Source: Sphingomonadales bacterium
GTDB lineage: Bacteria; Pseudomonadota; Alphaproteobacteria; Sphingomonadales; Sphingomonadaceae
Assembly (NCBI GenBank): GCA_018334165.1
Contig: JAGXTB010000245.1
Location: 22,963 to 86,962, forward strand
Reading direction: 5' to 3'
Length of the DNA: 64,000 nt
In this document: piece after piece, positions 36,627 to 48,903 of the stretch
How the letters are laid out: every line of letters starts with the position of its first letter
How positions within the stretch are numbered: the stretch's first letter is position 1
The notes under the pieces: model-generated
What the model saw: the letters and a program-made list of their open reading frames with translations, nothing else
Databases searched by the model: none
What the model was told of the DNA's origin: nothing
Made by a program: the position numbers and the translations under genes

Positions 36627-37451
36627 ATGGATACCGATGATGATGACGTAGAATTGACCTTGGACCTTGAGCCGGAGCCGGACCCCGTTCCCGACGCGCC
36701 CGTTCCGGAGGCCGCAGGCGACCCCGCCGCCGAGGCGTTTGCCCGCCTTGAAGGTGAATTGGCTTTGATGCGCCGTGCGGTTCAGCACCTTGCCGCCGAG
36801 CGCGCCGACATTGTTATTCCCGACTACGGCGCGACTCTCACCGACATGGCCAAGCGAATGGGCGCGATCAGCGAGAGCCTGAAGGGCATGGCGCGCCATC
36901 CCGCATTGCAGATGACCCCTGACAGCATTGGCAATCAGATCGCCGCCGCAGCCGAAGCCGCGCGACGCAGCGATCAGGACAGGATAAGCCAGGCTCGGAG
37001 CGACTTGAACCAAGCTACGCAGGAAATGCGCAACGTCACGGCTCATGCGCGCACTGCCGCCGAGCAGCGGCAGCAGCTCTACCAGGTGGCAGGCGGAGCC
37101 TTGCTTGCAGGCATCCTGCTTTGGTCCTTTCTTCCTGGCACCATTGCCCGTGTCATGCCGGAAAGCTGGCACTGGCCCGAGCGCATGGCAGCGCGGATGG
37201 TTGGCGCATCCTCCCGCTGGGACGCGGGTGCACAGCTGATGCAGAGCGACAGCCCCGAGGCATGGAATGCGCTGGTACGGGCCGCTGACATCCAGCGCGA
37301 CAACCGCGATGCCATTGACGCTTGCCGGAAGACCGCTGCAACGTCGCAACAGCCAGTGCGATGCACCGTCAAGATTCGTCAAAGCAGTCAAGAAGGGGAA
37401 ACAGCCGCAACGCAGGTGGAGGCCGCGACACGATCCCAGAAAGGGGCATAA
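36627..37451 (+). CDS. DUF6118-family protein
   Basis: The 274-residue protein has an acidic N-terminus, a helical/coiled-coil region (residues about 30-150) and one transmembrane helix near 155-172 (GGALLAGILLWSFLPG). A polar C-terminus has two cysteines. It follows traA by ten bases with GGAGAAG before the ATG at 36627. The family is commonly found next to TraA relaxases in sphingomonad elements; its role is unknown. Confidence 0.7.
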   Translation: MDTDDDDVELTLDLEPEPDPVPDAPVPEAAGDPAAEAFARLEGELALMRRAVQHLAAERADIVIPDYGATLTDMAKRMGAISESLKGMARHPALQMTPDSIGNQIAAAAEAARRSDQDRISQARSDLNQATQEMRNVTAHARTAAEQRQQLYQVAGGALLAGILLWSFLPGTIARVMPESWHWPERMAARMVGASSRWDAGAQLMQSDSPEAWNALVRAADIQRDNRDAIDACRKTAATSQQPVRCTVKIRQSSQEGETAATQVEAATRSQKGA

Positions 37452-37551
37452 CAGCCCATTCCGACCTGCACAAAATGTGGGAACGAATGTGGTTTCGATT
37501 TTCCGGAAAAGTCATTTTATCGTTTGAAAACAAAGCAATAAATGACTTGAA

Positions 37552-37628
37552 TGGTAGCGGAGGAGGGACTCGAACCCCCGACACGCGGATTATGATTCCG
37601 CTGCTCTAACCAGCTGAGCTACTCCGCC
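37552..37628 (-). tRNA. tRNA-Met (CAT), elongator type
   Basis: The 77-base minus-strand sequence folds as a cloverleaf: acceptor GGCGGAG pairing with CTCCGCT apart from the first wobble-type position, anticodon stem GCGGA/TCCGC with loop ATCATAA (anticodon CAT), T-arm with GGTTCGAGTCC, and encoded CCA at 37552-37554. The mobilisation module ends about 100 bases from its 3' end, so the gene is a plausible integration site. No second copy of its 3' end was found in the window. Confidence 0.95.
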
Positions 37629-37693
37629 ATACCAAGGCAGTGCCCGGCTATCGCCTGGGCAGGCGGCGCACATAAGGTGCGCTTTGGGCCGGG

Positions 37694-38242
37694 TCAAGCA
37701 CTGTGTTTGCCCCGGAACTTCCAGACGCCGACCGCCTCCCAGTGGGGATTGCGGTAGATGTGCAAACCCAGCCCGGTGAAGGCGAAATCGCGCAGGCTGA
37801 GGCGCGGTGCCAGCTGCTGTTGCAGCGCCAGTGCGGTCTTGCGATCGACCTTGTTCTGGATCGTGATGTGCAGCAGCTTGCCGCCTTGGTCTTGCTTGGT
37901 CAGCATGTCCCAGAAGTGTTCGGCAATCATGTCGCGCACTGCGAGCATTTGTGAGGAGCGGATCGCCAGCGCGGTCCCCTGCCCCAGATCCATCAGTCCG
38001 TTTACTTGAGCGCGCGGCGGCGCAAACTCTCCGGCCATGCGCGCCAGGAAGCGCGGCAGTTCATCGCGCAGCGAGGGCGCGAAGGAATGAAACAGCGTGA
38101 CATGGGCCTTCAGCCAATTGCGCTCGGGCGGAAAGTGCTCGGCCCTCAGACCATTGGACCATGCGAAGATGTCTTCGGGCAATTCGGCCGTGACGATGAA
38201 CGGCGCGGGCGGTGTCCGCAAAGGGGCAGGCGAGGGATCCAT
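37694..38242 (-). CDS. 2'-5' RNA ligase / 2H phosphoesterase family protein
   Basis: The 182-residue protein has the two HxT/S-type motifs of 2H enzymes, KAHVTLFHS near 45-53 and LLHITIQNKV near 124-133, spaced about 80 residues apart as in ThpR/LigT. Such enzymes act on 2',3'-cyclic or 2'-5' phosphodiester bonds in RNA; the physiological substrate is unclear. It reads toward the tRNA gene. Confidence 0.78.
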   Translation of the reverse strand: MDPSPAPLRTPPAPFIVTAELPEDIFAWSNGLRAEHFPPERNWLKAHVTLFHSFAPSLRDELPRFLARMAGEFAPPRAQVNGLMDLGQGTALAIRSSQMLAVRDMIAEHFWDMLTKQDQGGKLLHITIQNKVDRKTALALQQQLAPRLSLRDFAFTGLGLHIYRNPHWEAVGVWKFRGKHSA

Positions 38243-38382
38243 TGCCCTTCTCTAACGCAAAGACCTGGCAACGGCCAAGCCAGAGGCGCTTGTACTGTTT
38301 CTAAGGATCAAGAAAGTTAATCGCGCGCTTGAATTCCCGGTTGGCGCGACGCAAGCTCTGCACCGGAAGAGGAGACCCCGTG

Positions 38383-41354
<2,972 letters not shown>

Positions 41355-41374
41355 TCCGTAACCCCCAAACCTGT

Positions 41375-41486
41375 CCCAAACCCGTTCATGCTGAGCTTGT
41401 CGAAGCACTGTCCTTTTCTTCGTGCCGCATTGCAGTGCCGCCAGAAGGACAGCCCTTCGACAAGCTCAGGGCGAACGGGTTTTGGG
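41375..41486. repeat. Interspersed palindromic unit (GCTGAGCTTGTCGAAG type)
   Basis: The arms CCCAAACCCGTTCATGCTGA/GCTTGTCGAAG... and ...CCTTCGACAAGCTCAGG/GCGAACGGGTTTTGGG form a long inverted repeat. It follows the aldo/keto reductase stop and lies before the convergent mltG end. A second copy is at 50134-50248. It may act as a bidirectional terminator. Confidence 0.8.
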
Positions 41487-41532
41487 ATAACGAAGTAGGT
41501 CGTTGGGTCAGGGATGCCCCCTCCCCCCCAAC

Positions 41533-42510
41533 TCAAAAATCCCCCCGTTCCTTGCGGATCGTGAACCACTTTTCGACGTTGGCGTTGTGCTCTTGCAGCG
41601 TCTTGGCGAAGGCGTGTCCGCCGGTGCCATCGGCAACCATATAAAGCACATCGGTTTCAGCCGGGTGCAGCACCGCTTCGATCGAGGCGCGCCCCGGGTT
41701 GGTGATCGGGCCTTTGGGCAGGCCGACCATCGAATAGGTGTTGTAATCGTTGACCGCGTTGATTTCCGACTGGCGGATCCGGCGGCCCAGCGGCTTGCCC
41801 TTGGTGATCGGGTAGATAATCGTGGGATCGGCCTGGAGCAGCATGCCGGTGCGCACGCGGTTGGAATAGAGCCCGGCCACCATCTTGCGTTCGCTGGCCT
41901 TGCCGGTTTCCTTCTCGACGATCGAGGCCAGCACCATCGCTTCCTGCGGGGTCTTCGCCACAGTGTTGGGTCCGCGCTTTTCCCACGACTCGGCGAGTGT
42001 TCGCTGCATCGCGGCCTGCATCCGCAGCAGCACCGCCTGGCGGCTCTCACCCTTCGAAATCTCGTAGGTATCGGGCAGCACCGATCCTTCAACCGGCACG
42101 TCGATCGAGCCGGTCAGGTCTGGATTGGCCATCAGTTTCTCATAGACCACGATCGAGGGCGTGCCTTCGGGAATGGTCACGAAACGGCGCAGGATCTGGT
42201 CGCTGGCGATGACCGAAAGGATCCGCGACATGCTGGCCCCGGCCGGCAGCTTGAACTCGCCGGCCTTGATCGTGCGGCCCATCCCGAAGATCCGCGCCCG
42301 CAATTTGAAGGCACCGGCTGAGGCGATCAGCCCTTCCTTCTCCAGCTTGGCGGCAACCCCGCCCAGGCTTGCGCCGTCGGGGACCACGAAAGCGGTATCC
42401 TTGGCCAAGGGGCCGCTCCAGTACCAGCCTACACCCAGCCAGCCCAGCGCACCCAGAACCAGGAGCGCGGCCGCGATAAACGGTGTGCACCCCCGGCGCG
42501 ATCCCAGCAT
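41533..42510 (-). CDS. mltG: MltG endolytic murein transglycosylase
   Basis: The 325-residue protein has an N-terminal membrane anchor (about 10-32), then a LysM-like part and the YceG domain with VEGSVLPDTYEI and ASIVEKET containing the catalytic Glu, near residue 218. It ends with GGHAFAKTLQEHNANVEKW. MltG cleaves nascent glycan strands and limits their length. Its ATG overlaps the fabF stop (TGATG at 42508-42512), so it is translationally coupled to fabF, an arrangement common in alphaproteobacteria. Confidence 0.93.
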   Translation of the reverse strand: MLGSRRGCTPFIAAALLVLGALGWLGVGWYWSGPLAKDTAFVVPDGASLGGVAAKLEKEGLIASAGAFKLRARIFGMGRTIKAGEFKLPAGASMSRILSVIASDQILRRFVTIPEGTPSIVVYEKLMANPDLTGSIDVPVEGSVLPDTYEISKGESRQAVLLRMQAAMQRTLAESWEKRGPNTVAKTPQEAMVLASIVEKETGKASERKMVAGLYSNRVRTGMLLQADPTIIYPITKGKPLGRRIRQSEINAVNDYNTYSMVGLPKGPITNPGRASIEAVLHPAETDVLYMVADGTGGHAFAKTLQEHNANVEKWFTIRKERGDF

Positions 42511-43772
42511 CAGTCAGTCACTTCCTTCACCACCACGCTGGCATTGGTGCCGCCAAAACCGAAGCTGTTGTTGAGCGCGGCGCGCACCCGGCGCTTTTTG
42601 GCGGTGTGCGGAACCAGATCGACGCCTTCGGTGCCTTCATCCGGATTGTCGAGGTTGAGCGTGGGCGGAACAACCTGATCGCGAATCGCCAGGATGCAGA
42701 AGATCGTTTCAACCGCGCCCGCGCCGCCCAGCAAGTGGCCGATCGCCGATTTGGTCGAGCTCATCGAAGCGCCGCTCAGGTCGTCGCCCAGCACGCGTTT
42801 GACCGCGCCCAGTTCGATCGTGTCGGCCATGGTCGAAGTGCCGTGGGCGTTGACATAGTCGATATCGCCCGGGCCCATTCCGGCCTTCTTTAGCGCCATC
42901 CGCATCGACAGTTCGGCGCCTTTGCCTTCGGGATGCGGCGCGGTGACGTGATAGGCATCGCCCGACAGGCCATAACCGACCACTTCGGCATAGATCTTCG
43001 CGCCGCGGGCCTTGGCGTGCTCGTATTCCTCAAGCACCACCACGCCGGCGCCCTCGCCCATGACAAAACCGTCACGGTCCTTGTCATAAGGACGGCTGGC
43101 CTGCTGCGGGCGGTCGTTATAGCTGCAATTGAGCGCGCGGGCCTGGGCAAAACCGGCCACGCCCAGCGGGTTGACCGTGCCTTCCGCGCCGCCAGCCAGC
43201 ATCACGTCTGCATCGTCATCGCGAATCATCCGTGCGGCATCGCCGATCGAGTGTGCGCCGGTTGAGCAGGCAGTGACGACGGCATGGTTCGGACCCATCA
43301 GACCGTACTTGATGCTGACTTGACCCGAAATCAGATTGATCAGGCGTCCGTGGACGAAGTGCGGGCTGACCCGGCCCGGGCCTTTTTCGTGCAGGACGAT
43401 CGATTCTTCCTCGATCCCCGGAAGCCCGCCGATTCCCGAACCGATCGAGCAGCCGGTGCGCAATTTGAGCGCTTCGTCCATATCGGCGAGGCCAGCATCT
43501 TCCAGCGCCTGTCCGGCGGCGTCGATCCCATAGATGATGAACGGATCAACCTGGCGTTGGACCTTGTGGTCCACCCGCTTGCCGGGATCGAAACCATATT
43601 CATGATCCGGCCCTTTCACTTCGCAAGCGATCGTGCACTTGTGACCAGTGGTATCGAAACGGGTAATCGGCCCCGCCCCGCTTTTGCCCGCGATCAGGTT
43701 GGCCCAGGTGGTTTCGACATCGCCGCCCAACGGGGTGACCAGGCCAAGACCGGTTACGACGACACGACGCAT
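42510..43772 (-). CDS. fabF: 3-oxoacyl-ACP synthase II (FabF)
   Basis: The 420-residue condensing enzyme of fatty acid elongation carries the Cys-His-His triad: VTACSTGAHS near 168, NAHGTSTMAD near 308 and KSAIGHLLGGAG near 345. GFGGTNASVV lies at the end. MRRVVVTGLG at 43772 is the normal N-terminus and has GGAG six bases before it; the frame extends to 43796. It lies downstream of acpP with a hairpin between, and upstream of mltG. Confidence 0.96.
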   Translation of the reverse strand: MRRVVVTGLGLVTPLGGDVETTWANLIAGKSGAGPITRFDTTGHKCTIACEVKGPDHEYGFDPGKRVDHKVQRQVDPFIIYGIDAAGQALEDAGLADMDEALKLRTGCSIGSGIGGLPGIEEESIVLHEKGPGRVSPHFVHGRLINLISGQVSIKYGLMGPNHAVVTACSTGAHSIGDAARMIRDDDADVMLAGGAEGTVNPLGVAGFAQARALNCSYNDRPQQASRPYDKDRDGFVMGEGAGVVVLEEYEHAKARGAKIYAEVVGYGLSGDAYHVTAPHPEGKGAELSMRMALKKAGMGPGDIDYVNAHGTSTMADTIELGAVKRVLGDDLSGASMSSTKSAIGHLLGGAGAVETIFCILAIRDQVVPPTLNLDNPDEGTEGVDLVPHTAKKRRVRAALNNSFGFGGTNASVVVKEVTD

Positions 43773-43789
43773 GCGATTCTCCGAACTCA

Positions 43790-43828
43790 AAAACACAACA
43801 GGCCCAGCCTGTTAGGGGCTGAGCCTGT
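43790..43828 (-). terminator. Rho-independent terminator between acpP and fabF
   Basis: ACAGGCCCAGCC (43798-43809) and GGCTGAGCCTGT (43817-43828) form a 12-bp stem with one mismatch and a 7-base loop. On the minus strand it is followed by TGTGTTTTTGAG. It would let acpP be transcribed more than fabF. Confidence 0.75.
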
Positions 43829-43903
43829 CAAAGACCATGAACCCCGTCAAACCGCATCGCGCGATAAGGCGACGAGTGGCGCAGGCCCGTGGGCCAAAGG
43901 CAA

Positions 43904-44140
43904 TCAGCCCTTGTGGTCGTTAATGTACTTGATGGCATCCGAAACGGTGCTGATCTTTTCGGCAGCATCGTCAGGGATTTCGACGCCGAATTCTTCTTCG
44001 AAGGCCATGACCAGTTCGACGATGTCGAGCGAATCGGCGCCCAGATCGTCGATGAAGCTGGCATCTTCGGTGACCTTGTCGGCTTCGACGCCGAGGTGTT
44101 CGACAACGATCTTCTTAACCCGATCGGCGGTGTCGCTCAT
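43904..44140 (-). CDS. acpP: Acyl carrier protein
   Basis: The 78-residue acidic four-helix protein has the phosphopantetheine serine in [19 protein letters not shown] (Ser36). It carries acyl chains for fatty acid and lipid synthesis. The length and sequence are standard. GAAGGGA precedes the ATG at 44140. A separate strong transcript is suggested by the terminator before fabF. Confidence 0.98.
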   Translation of the reverse strand: MSDTADRVKKIVVEHLGVEADKVTEDASFIDDLGADSLDIVELVMAFEEEFGVEIPDDAAEKISTVSDAIKYINDHKG

Positions 44141-44311
44141 GGATGTGTCCCTTCGTGAACGGCAGATGAAACTTACGGCTCAAGCCCCTAGAGAACGGCG
44201 CGAGCGAAGGCAAGAGGGTGCACTGTTTGCACACAAGCGCAATCTGCGGCAATCTGGCATTAATCTGTTTGGTTCTAGCCCCAATCGGCTCATCTCTAAG
44301 GAATTCCATCC

Positions 44312-44818
44312 ATGACTGTCTCGCGTACCCTTCTCACGGCTCTGGCCCTCGGCGCTTTCGCACTGGTCCCCGCCGCCGCCCAGGCCCAGCAAAGCAAAGA
44401 GGCCGCCAAGGCCGATATCAAGACCTGGGGTCAGGCAGTCGGTAACGCCTTTTCGCCGGGATACTGGGAAGGTTCGATGCAAGAGCTCGATGGTGCGGGC
44501 AATGTGCTCAGCTCCGAGGAAAAGCCCGATTGCATCAAGCTAGGCGAAGGCAGCAAGCTCGGCACTTCGCTCGGCGAGATGTTCACGATGATCGTCGACA
44601 TGTCTGATTGCACCACCACTTCGGGCGGTGTTGGCTCGCTTAACCTCAAGCTTGAATGCCTTGCGCCCGGCGGCAAGCGCATGGTGCTGGCCTCGGACGG
44701 CACTTATGGCGGCGATCAGGTCACCTGGAACGTCAGCTTCAAAGCCGAAGGCGAAGGCGCCCCCGAATCGCGGATGATGCGGATGAGCGCCCGCAAGACC
44801 AAGACCACCTGCTCGTAA
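44312..44818 (+). CDS. DUF3617-family periplasmic protein
   Basis: The 168-residue protein has a signal peptide (about 1-25, cleaved after AQA). A DUF3617-like core (FSPGYWEGSMQELDG, two Cys around KPDCIKLG and DMSDCTT, a last Cys at the C-terminus) follows. The function is unknown. The family is frequent in sphingomonads. It is divergent from acpP and convergent with aspS. Confidence 0.75.
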   Translation: MTVSRTLLTALALGAFALVPAAAQAQQSKEAAKADIKTWGQAVGNAFSPGYWEGSMQELDGAGNVLSSEEKPDCIKLGEGSKLGTSLGEMFTMIVDMSDCTTTSGGVGSLNLKLECLAPGGKRMVLASDGTYGGDQVTWNVSFKAEGEGAPESRMMRMSARKTKTTCS

Positions 44819-44841
44819 GGGAAAGGGCCGCCTGGGAGGAT

Positions 44842-46623
44842 TTATCCCTTCGGCGGCTCCACCACCCGCAGGTGCAGTTCGCGCAGCTGCCTGGGTTCGG
44901 CCGGTGACGGCGCGCCCATCAGCAGGTCCTCGGCGCGCTGGTTCATCGGGAACAGGGTAATCTCGCGCAGGTTCTGCACGCCGCAGAGCAGCATGACCAT
45001 CCGGTCCACGCCTGCCGCCATTCCGCCGTGCGGCGGTGCGCCGTACTGGAAGGCGCGGTACATCCCGCCGAAGCGTTCCTCGACGTCGGCCTGGGTCAGC
45101 CCGGTCAGCTCGAACGCCTTGACCATCAGGTCGGGGTGCTGGTTGCGGATCGAGCCCGAGGCGAGCTCGTAACCGTTGCAGACCATGTCGTATTGATAGG
45201 CCTTAATCGTCAGTGGGTCCTGCGTTTCCAGCGCCTCCAGCCCGCCTTGCGGCATGGAGAACGGGTTGTGGGCGAAATCGACCTTCTTGTTCTCATCGTC
45301 CCATTCGTAGAACGGGAAGTCGATGATCCAGCAGAACCGGAAAGCGTCCTGCTCGGTCAGTTCGAGCTGATCGCCGACGCGAACGCGCGCGGCACCAGCC
45401 AGCTTGGCGGCCTGCTCTTCCTTGCCGGCAGCGAAGAACGCGCCGTCATCGGGGCCAAGGCCCAGTGCATCCCACAGCGCCGCCATCTTGTCCTCGCCGT
45501 GGTTCTTGGCGATCGGGCCACCGAACACACCGTCCTTGCGGGTGGCATAGCCAAGCCCGGCATGGCCTTCGCTGCGGGCCCATTCGTTCATGTCATCGAA
45601 GAACTTGCGCGAAAGGCCAGCGGTGTTCGGCGCCGGGATCAGGCGCACCGTGCCGCCATCGCCGACGATCCGTTCGAACAGGCCAAAGCCCGAGCTCTTG
45701 AACTCTTCAGTCACGTCGCGGATGATCAGCGGGTTGCGCAGGTCCGGCTTGTCGGTGCCGTAATCGAGCATCGCCTTGGCATAGGGGATGCGCGGGAACT
45801 CGCCCGCCGGCGTGACCTTTTTGCCATCAGCGAAAGTCTCAAAGATCCCGGCCATGACCGGTTCCATCGTTTCCCAGACTTCCTCTTGCGTCACGAAGCT
45901 CATCTCGAGGTCGAGCTGGTAGAATTCGCCCGGCAGCCGGTCGGCGCGCGGATCTTCGTCGCGGAAGCACGGGGCGATCTGGAAATAGCGGTCGAAGCCG
46001 GCGACCATCAGCAGCTGCTTGTACTGCTGCGGCGCCTGCGGCAGTGCGAAGAACTTGCCCGCGTGGATCCGGCTGGGCACCAGAAAGTCGCGCGCACCTT
46101 CGGGCGACGAAGCCGTCAGGATCGGGGTCGAGAACTCGGTAAAGCCGATCTCTTCCATCGCCCGGCGCGTTTCGCGGATCACCGCAGTGCGGGTCATGAT
46201 GTTGGCGTGCAGCTTTTCGCGGCGCAGGTCGAGGAAGCGGTAACGCAGCCGCACGTCCTCAGGGTATTCCTGCTCGCCCGCCACCGGCAGCGGCAGTTCC
46301 TCGGCGCGGCTCAGCACGGTGGCTGCGCGCGCATAGACCTCGATTTCGCCGGTCGGCAGGTTGGCGTTGACCGTGCTTTCGCTGCGGGCCTTGACGCTGC
46401 CTTCGATGGTGACCACCGATTCCACCCGCAGGCCTTCCAGAACGGCCAGTGCAGGGCTGTCCACGTCGGCGACAATCTGGGTCAGACCATAGTGGTCGCG
46501 CAGATCGACGAACAGCACGCCGCCGTGGTCACGCTTGCGGTGGACCCAGCCCGACAGGCGGATCGTGGAACCAACATCGCTGGCGCGCAGCGCGCCGCAG
46601 GTGTGCGAACGATAAATGTGCAT
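44842..46623 (-). CDS. aspS: Aspartate-tRNA ligase
   Basis: The 593-residue class II synthetase has an N-terminal anticodon-binding OB fold ([20 protein letters not shown]), motif 2 [19 protein letters not shown], the bacterial GAD insertion (about 290-420) and motif 3 [14 protein letters not shown]. The length is typical of bacterial AspRS. ATG 46623 begins [13 protein letters not shown], the usual start. A GCCGCC...GGCGGC stem around its stop lies between it and the convergent DUF3617 gene. Confidence 0.97.
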   Translation of the reverse strand: MHIYRSHTCGALRASDVGSTIRLSGWVHRKRDHGGVLFVDLRDHYGLTQIVADVDSPALAVLEGLRVESVVTIEGSVKARSESTVNANLPTGEIEVYARAATVLSRAEELPLPVAGEQEYPEDVRLRYRFLDLRREKLHANIMTRTAVIRETRRAMEEIGFTEFSTPILTASSPEGARDFLVPSRIHAGKFFALPQAPQQYKQLLMVAGFDRYFQIAPCFRDEDPRADRLPGEFYQLDLEMSFVTQEEVWETMEPVMAGIFETFADGKKVTPAGEFPRIPYAKAMLDYGTDKPDLRNPLIIRDVTEEFKSSGFGLFERIVGDGGTVRLIPAPNTAGLSRKFFDDMNEWARSEGHAGLGYATRKDGVFGGPIAKNHGEDKMAALWDALGLGPDDGAFFAAGKEEQAAKLAGAARVRVGDQLELTEQDAFRFCWIIDFPFYEWDDENKKVDFAHNPFSMPQGGLEALETQDPLTIKAYQYDMVCNGYELASGSIRNQHPDLMVKAFELTGLTQADVEERFGGMYRAFQYGAPPHGGMAAGVDRMVMLLCGVQNLREITLFPMNQRAEDLLMGAPSPAEPRQLRELHLRVVEPPKG

Positions 46624-46707
46624 GGGAACACCAGTAAATCAAAACAGGAGTGGACGCAGAACCAAGCCGCGCGCGAGGCGCCCTAACAACGTCGAACTGG
46701 CCGCTTG

Positions 46708-47871
46708 TCAAGCTTTGAGCGTATCCCGTCCCTTGCCGGCGTGCGCCATTTGCTCGGTCAGGCCAAGCAGGCGAAAGGCCGAACGCCCCGCCACGCCGCC
46801 CAGCGCAACCCCGCAATCGACAAACTCGCGCCGCGCGGGCCACAGGCTGCCGACCGGATGCTGGTCAGGCGCCGAGCAGCTGTCGAACGGCAGAATGCCG
46901 CGGTGCCGGAAGTGCTCAGACAAGCGCAGCAGCAGCAGCACGCCAGGTGCAAAAGCGGCAAAGTCCTCATCGAATGCCGATTTGAAGCCGTGGCCCCAAT
47001 CACCTTCGTTGAAGAAATGAACCGACAGGGCAAGCGTGTGCTCGCCCGCCCGCAGCTCTGCAAGCTCGACCAGGCCTTCGCCGACCGCAGCCGCAATCAT
47101 CGCCTGGAAGAAGGCGAGGTTCCCCTGGTCGCAGCCAAGCGCGGAGCCAGCCCTGCCCTTCCAGCCGGATTGCTCCAGCCGGATGAATTCCTCCGCCATT
47201 TGCAGCACCGCCGCCGGGTCCCGGTGGACGCGGAATGCGATTGGCCCCAGCTCCGCTTCCAGCTTGCGGTCGAGCGCCGCATATCGCCGGCGATTGTCCG
47301 GCTTCACTTCAAGCTGCCCGTCAGCGGCAAAGGTTCTGCCCTCCAGCATCGCCCGGGACCGGACCCGATCGAACTTGATCGGCCGACCCTGAGCCCCGCA
47401 GATGGCGAGCAAGGCCGTGCAGACCGCCAGGTCGCTGGGCAGATCGACAAGCCGCAGCGCGGGCCTGGCCGATGACTGCTGCTCCAGCCCGGCAAGCAGA
47501 TTCTCCCAGAACAGCTCCTCATGTCCCGGCCGGACCAGCAAAGCGGCACTGAACATGTTCGGGTGCCGCCAGGCCTGCCAGTTCGGGAATGGCACCCGGC
47601 CATAGTGCCACGGCTTGCACAGCGGCATCAGCCCCAGCCACTCGCCTGCCATATCGACAACAATCGCCAGGACCGCTTCTCCAGCTGGATCGCAATGTTC
47701 AAGCGAAGGACGCAGGAAACAGGACTTGGCGAAGATCCCGCTGCTGGGCGCAGCCGCGCTCAATTCATCCCAACGCCCGTGATCCTGATCGGAAAGCTCG
47801 CCCAGACGGCACAGACGCAGCGCCGCGCGACCGGTGGCACTCTGCCACGCCGGGGCAGCTGCGGGCGGCAT
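46708..47871 (-). CDS. GNAT-type acetyltransferase (CelD/BioF2-like)
   Basis: The 387-residue protein has the C-terminal double-GNAT region seen in CelD/FemAB-like acyltransferases: FIRLEQSGWKGRAGSALG near 217, LALSVHFFNEG near 272 and FAPGVLLLLRLSEHF near 303. The substrate is unknown; related proteins act in polysaccharide or lipid synthesis. The start lies four bases from the stop of the preceding cupin gene, so they form an operon. Confidence 0.72.
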   Translation of the reverse strand: MPPAAAPAWQSATGRAALRLCRLGELSDQDHGRWDELSAAAPSSGIFAKSCFLRPSLEHCDPAGEAVLAIVVDMAGEWLGLMPLCKPWHYGRVPFPNWQAWRHPNMFSAALLVRPGHEELFWENLLAGLEQQSSARPALRLVDLPSDLAVCTALLAICGAQGRPIKFDRVRSRAMLEGRTFAADGQLEVKPDNRRRYAALDRKLEAELGPIAFRVHRDPAAVLQMAEEFIRLEQSGWKGRAGSALGCDQGNLAFFQAMIAAAVGEGLVELAELRAGEHTLALSVHFFNEGDWGHGFKSAFDEDFAAFAPGVLLLLRLSEHFRHRGILPFDSCSAPDQHPVGSLWPARREFVDCGVALGGVAGRSAFRLLGLTEQMAHAGKGRDTLKA

Positions 47872-47874
47872 GGT

Positions 47875-48747
47875 TCAACCCAGACCCGCGCGCTGGAGCA
47901 ACCGCATGGCCTTGGCCCTGAACCACGGCCGGTGCGGCGGCTGCTGCGGGGGCTGCGGGTCAAGGCCCTTGGAGCGCAGCCAGTCATTGAAATGCCAGGC
48001 CAGATCGTGCTCGATGCTGCCAGCACATTTCCAGGTCAGCGAGATCGAGATCGATGGCTGGTCATCGACCTGCACCCAGTGCGGAACCTTGTAGGGTACA
48101 AAGATCGCATCGCCGGGGTGGAGCTGGTGAACCAGTTCTGCCGACCGATAGCTATCATCCCACGGCAGCAGGTTATCCTCCAGCCGGTGGAATTGTTCCT
48201 GCTGGGCGCGGGGCAGCCATGGCTCGCTCAAGGGGAAAGTGACAAACCGTTTGGTCCCGGCAACCTGGAACAGGATGTTGTATTCCGGGTCAAAATGGAA
48301 CGGGGTGAGCGTTCCCGGCGAGGAGATGAAGATGAAGGCCGCAACTTTCAGCGCTTCGCCGGTCGTGGGGTCCATCACCGGCTTCATCTGGGCCAGCAAG
48401 GCCTGGATCAGTTCGGCATATTCGGGCAGCTGTTCGGCAAAGCGCAGCATCACCCAGCGCCCGGCCCGGTCGATCTGCCGAATGGTCTCTGCCGGGCTTT
48501 CGCCGACCGGCACTGCCATCGCGAATTCGCCACCGTTCTGGCCATCGGCAGCCCGGCATTCAACATGCGCCGGGTTCATCCGCTCAGCCGCCAGCGCCAG
48601 CTGTTCAAGCGAGAGCAGCGGGTGGTTAACCAGACAATGAGTCAAAGTGCCTGTAGAATTTGGATAAATTGCGCGCAGCCGCTCCAGGCCGTCTGCCGAC
48701 AGCACGGGATTGGCTGATTCCCTAGCGTTTACCTTGGCCCATTCCAT
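47875..48747 (-). CDS. Cupin/JmjC-like 2-oxoglutarate oxygenase family protein
   Basis: The 290-residue protein carries a JmjC-like double-stranded beta-helix with metal ligands in TLTPFHFDPEYNILFQVAG (HxD, near 148) and a distal His in VPYKVPHWVQVDD (near 226). Proteins of this type hydroxylate proteins or small molecules with Fe(II) and 2-oxoglutarate, but some members are only sensors. It is first in the operon with the GNAT protein. Confidence 0.72.
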   Translation of the reverse strand: MEWAKVNARESANPVLSADGLERLRAIYPNSTGTLTHCLVNHPLLSLEQLALAAERMNPAHVECRAADGQNGGEFAMAVPVGESPAETIRQIDRAGRWVMLRFAEQLPEYAELIQALLAQMKPVMDPTTGEALKVAAFIFISSPGTLTPFHFDPEYNILFQVAGTKRFVTFPLSEPWLPRAQQEQFHRLEDNLLPWDDSYRSAELVHQLHPGDAIFVPYKVPHWVQVDDQPSISISLTWKCAGSIEHDLAWHFNDWLRSKGLDPQPPQQPPHRPWFRAKAMRLLQRAGLG

Positions 48748-48903
48748 CGCTCCTCCCTACAAACCAGAGGTAAAGAACTGCTTGAACGCGGCCGCCCCTT
48801 TCATTTCGCGCCGGGATGGTGCAGGGCGACTTTGCTGCCGCCGGCGAAGGCAGTGTCATGACCAAGCCGCGGGCTCGCACGGGCCCACCAACAGAAAAGA
48901 ACG

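Noticed and set aside
37452..37551. att site repeat at the tRNA-Met 3' end
   Set aside because: No second copy of the tRNA 3' sequence was found elsewhere in the window, so integration at this tRNA remains unproven.
45028..46686. 552-residue plus-strand open frame opposite aspS
   Set aside because: aspS is unmistakable on the minus strand; the plus frame has no recognisable motif.
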